Source: Cytophagales bacterium
GTDB lineage: Bacteria > Bacteroidota > Bacteroidia > Cytophagales > Cyclobacteriaceae
Length of the DNA: 64,000 nucleotides
Assembly: GCA_017303795.1 (NCBI GenBank)
Contig: JAFLBR010000001.1
Coordinates: 531,285-595,284 of the forward strand
Direction: 5' to 3'
Within the stretch, counting starts at the first letter, position 1. Each line of letters opens with the position of its first letter. The notes under the pieces were generated by a model that saw only the letters and a list, made by a program, of their open reading frames with translations, was not told the DNA's origin and made no database searches. Below are positions 61,546-64,000 of this stretch, one piece after another. The position numbers were made by a program, and so were the translations under genes.

Positions 61546-63048
61546 TTACTCAAACGAATAAGTCATCTCACCAGCTTTACCATCCTTAATCTGGATGCCG
61601 AGTTTTTTCAGGTCGTCCCGGATCTTATCAGACAAAGCAAAGTTTTTGTCGGTGCGGGCTTTCTTGCGCAGGTCTATTAAAAGTTCGATGGTGCCCTTCA
61701 GGGTTTCATCGTTTTGCTCTTTCTCTTCCTGCAGGCCCAGCACTTCTTCCATAAAGCCGATATAGGTTTGCTTGAATTCCGCGAAAGCGGTTGCATCTAT
61801 GTCAGTTAGTTTAATGTTACCGGATTTCAGATCGTTAATGCGCGAAGCCATTTCAAACAACACCGCCAGAGTTTTGGCCGTGTTAAAATCATCGCTCATG
61901 TTCTGGTAACACTCGTTGCTTAACCGGGTAAACTCCGTACTGGTTGGTGAAGCATTTGAACCAGCAGATACTTCCATTTTTTTAATTAACCCAAGTGCAT
62001 TTACCAGTTTTTTGAATCCCTTTTCAGCTGCTTGCAAAGCTTCATTCGAAAAATCAAGCGTGCTGGAGTAGTGCGATTGCAACATAAAAAACCGCACAGC
62101 CATCGGGCCATAACCTTTGTCTAACAGCTTATGTGTACCGGCAAACAATTCGCGCGGTAAGAAAGAGTTGCCCAACGATTTGCTCATCTTCTGCCCGTTA
62201 ACGGTAAGCATGTTGGAGTGCAACCAATAATTTACGGGGCCTTTGCCGGTAGCTCCGGTGCCTTGTGCTATCTCGCATTCATGATGTGGAAATTTTAAAT
62301 CCATACCGCCACCATGTATATCGAAAGTTTCGCCCAGATATTTTGTACTCATAACGGTACACTCAATGTGCCAGCCGGGGAAGCCATCGCCCCACGGAGA
62401 AGGCCAGCGCATGATGTGATAAGGTGAAGCTTTCTTCCATAATGCAAAATCAATCTTCTCACGCTTCTCATCCTGGTTATCCAGTTCGCGACCGCTTTCC
62501 ATCAGTTCTTCAATATTGCGGCCTGATAGAATTCCGTAATGATTTTCTTCGTTGTATTTGCGCACATTAAAGTAAACCGAACCATTGGATTGATAGGCTA
62601 AGCCTTTATCAAGCAACTTTTGTGTGATGTTAATTTGTTCTACAATGTGGCCGGTAGCACTGGGTTCGATGCTGGGCGGCAGTATATTGAACTGGCGCAT
62701 TACTTCGTGAAAGCCCTCGGTGTAATGCTTCACAACTTCCATTGGTTCTAATTGTTCAAGCCGCGCTTTCTTGGCGATTTTATCTTCGCCTTCATCCGCA
62801 TCGTTTTCCAGATGACCTACATCGGTAATGTTGCGCACGTAGCGAACTTTAAATCCCAGAAAACGGAAGTACCGCGATACAATATCAAATGTTAAAAAAG
62901 TACGCACATTACCCAGATGCACATCGTTATAAACGGTTGGCCCGCATACATACATCCCCACAAAACCAGGGGTAATGGGTTTGAAGATTTCTTTCTTACC
63001 GGTTAACGAATTGGTTAGGGATACAGGGTGCTGCTCAGACTGCTTCAT
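61546..63048 (-). CDS. cysS: Cysteinyl-tRNA synthetase
   Basis: 500 residues. The class I HIGH-type motif is VHLGN (43-47) with the Zn-site Cys35 in VCGPTVY, and the KMSKS loop is intact ([10 protein letters not shown]). Further Zn ligands Cys and His are seen in HIECTVMS and HHECEIAQ. Full length for the family. It lies 29 bases from the LacI-family gene upstream. Confidence 0.95.
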   Translation of the reverse strand: MKQSEQHPVSLTNSLTGKKEIFKPITPGFVGMYVCGPTVYNDVHLGNVRTFLTFDIVSRYFRFLGFKVRYVRNITDVGHLENDADEGEDKIAKKARLEQLEPMEVVKHYTEGFHEVMRQFNILPPSIEPSATGHIVEQINITQKLLDKGLAYQSNGSVYFNVRKYNEENHYGILSGRNIEELMESGRELDNQDEKREKIDFALWKKASPYHIMRWPSPWGDGFPGWHIECTVMSTKYLGETFDIHGGGMDLKFPHHECEIAQGTGATGKGPVNYWLHSNMLTVNGQKMSKSLGNSFLPRELFAGTHKLLDKGYGPMAVRFFMLQSHYSSTLDFSNEALQAAEKGFKKLVNALGLIKKMEVSAGSNASPTSTEFTRLSNECYQNMSDDFNTAKTLAVLFEMASRINDLKSGNIKLTDIDATAFAEFKQTYIGFMEEVLGLQEEKEQNDETLKGTIELLIDLRKKARTDKNFALSDKIRDDLKKLGIQIKDGKAGEMTYSFE

Positions 63049-63077
63049 AGATCAAAAATGCAACCGCGAAAATACGA

Positions 63078-64000
63078 TTAAAAATCGGACGCTGATAGTT
63101 TAGGATTACCCGAATGCGATAGGTAGGTGTTAACATTTTGGGCGGTAATTACATCGAGAGGGAACAGATACCGGGCACGTGCTTCGCGTTTGAATAACAA
63201 GTAGTTGGCCATGGTCTGAATTCCGAGTTTAGCTTGCCGCGCTGGGTTTTGGTTGATCAGGAAATCTATTTTGTTGGATTTCAATAACTCGATATTTGGA
63301 GGGATTAAATCATAGCCAACAATTCTGATTTTTGGATTTTGATTTTTAAAGGCAGTGGCGATCAAATATGCTTTCGAAGTACTTACCGCTATTCCGGCAA
63401 GATCAGTTTGATTAACTAACTCAGTTAGTTGTTTATCAAACGCGGCATTTGTAGGTGGCCCCAGCGTTGCAGAAGTAGCTGAGAACGAATTAGTATGCTT
63501 AAGGTAGTTCATAAACCCTTTCTCTTTCTCTTTTAAGTGAACCGAGTTGGGGACATCTTCATCAATGTGAAGAAAGATGAACTTACTATGTTGTGGTTGA
63601 CCAATTGAAACAAGTTCTGCAGCCAGAACTCCGCTTTGCTCAAGATCCTGGCCTATAAAGCTGAGCGCATTGGCTTCTACTATTGGTGTATTAAATAAGA
63701 CAAAGGGAATGTTTGCCTCCTTCAGACTTTTGAAAAATGGAATGGATGCAAAGTAGAATAGGGGAGCAACCAATACACCATCTGGTTTGCTATGATAAAT
63801 TTCCAGCGCAGCACGCTGAAAGTCGTGGTTGTCATGCAGATCGTAATAGATGGTTTTAACATCAACATCAATGCTGAATTGCGCAAGTTGTTTTAGTCCA
63901 GCCTTCAAGCCAACTTCAGATTGTTTCCAATATGGATCTGATTCAGGGTATGGAATTAACACTCCTATTCGGTGTTGTTTAGAAATTCCTAAGGTCCTTG
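63078..64000 (-). CDS. LacI-family transcription regulator (5' truncated by window)
   Basis: The visible 307 residues run from RTLGISKQHRIGVLIPYP to the end. They form a periplasmic-binding-protein-type sensor domain as in LacI/GalR regulators, with PDGVLVAPLF, IGQDLEQSGVLAAEL and RIVGYDLIPPNIELL. The helix-turn-helix is outside the window. The reading frame continues to the last base, so the start is missing. The sensed molecule, probably a sugar, is unknown. Confidence 0.85.
   Translation of the reverse strand, partial: RTLGISKQHRIGVLIPYPESDPYWKQSEVGLKAGLKQLAQFSIDVDVKTIYYDLHDNHDFQRAALEIYHSKPDGVLVAPLFYFASIPFFKSLKEANIPFVLFNTPIVEANALSFIGQDLEQSGVLAAELVSIGQPQHSKFIFLHIDEDVPNSVHLKEKEKGFMNYLKHTNSFSATSATLGPPTNAAFDKQLTELVNQTDLAGIAVSTSKAYLIATAFKNQNPKIRIVGYDLIPPNIELLKSNKIDFLINQNPARQAKLGIQTMANYLLFKREARARYLFPLDVITAQNVNTYLSHSGNPKLSASDF

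Overview
The window reads as a chromosomal segment of a Bacteroidota bacterium, most likely a member of the Cytophagales. The reasons are: a large surface protein with a type IX secretion (T9SS) C-terminal sorting domain, a PorG-like/DUF6089 barrel, a small PID-CTERM-like protein, TAnnTTTG-type promoter elements, few Shine-Dalgarno sequences, and a flexirubin/aryl-polyene pigment cluster whose ammonia lyase resembles the Flavobacterium johnsoniae tyrosine ammonia lyase. The species cannot be fixed from the sequence alone.

Layout. 1-6.5 kb: the 3' part of a repeat-rich T9SS adhesin, a 64-residue PID-CTERM-like protein and a FlaA1/CapD-type sugar dehydratase. 6.5-25.5 kb: mostly housekeeping and amino acid metabolism (sucC, lolD, mtaB, a phosphohexose mutase, hppD, trpS, gcdH divergent from a tryptophan 2,3-dioxygenase), interspersed with membrane and exported proteins of unknown function. 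25.6-49.7 kb: the main feature, a flexirubin/aryl-polyene biosynthetic cluster. Tyrosine ammonia lyase and fabG come first, then a short opposite-strand nucleotidyltransferase-like pair, then 21 tightly packed or overlapping genes. These encode ketosynthases, a chain-length-factor-like KS, two ACPs, two half-dehydratases, a thioesterase, acyltransferases, a halogenase-like flavoenzyme, a LolA-like carrier, a lipoprotein, GT2-DUF2062, an MMPL-acyltransferase-methyltransferase fusion, a CrtI-like oxidoreductase, a C45-type hydrolase, AcpS and an acyl-activating ligase. 50.2-54.1 kb: an accessory hotspot with a decayed PQQ dehydrogenase, GC-rich intergenic repeats, a REP-associated transposase (RAYT) flanked by matching palindromes, a DUF4328 protein and an OLD-like ATPase. 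54.2-59.6 kb: a minus-strand set of sugar-type redox enzymes (GMC oxidoreductase, gluconate dehydrogenase subunit 3-like, two Tat-signal Gfo/Idh/MocA paralogues). 59.7-64 kb: yidD, a TolB-like propeller protein, cysS and a truncated LacI-family regulator.

How the cluster probably works (inference from known aryl-polyene systems). Tyrosine is deaminated to coumarate. The ligase at the 3' end activates coumarate and loads it on an ACP primed by AcpS. KS/CLF, FabG and a two-protein dehydratase then build a conjugated polyene. Hydroxy-aryl tailoring may include methylation and possibly halogenation. The LpxL-like, PlsC-like, MMPL, LolA-like and lipoprotein components place the product in the outer membrane. 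The genes that make the dialkylresorcinol half of flexirubin (DarA/DarB) are not in this window.

Minor-scale structure includes three intergenic inverted repeats built from short near-repeated words (15.96, 57.1 and 57.85 kb), several intrinsic terminators and a possible structured intergenic RNA at 54.0-54.15 kb. No tRNA, rRNA or CRISPR array was seen.
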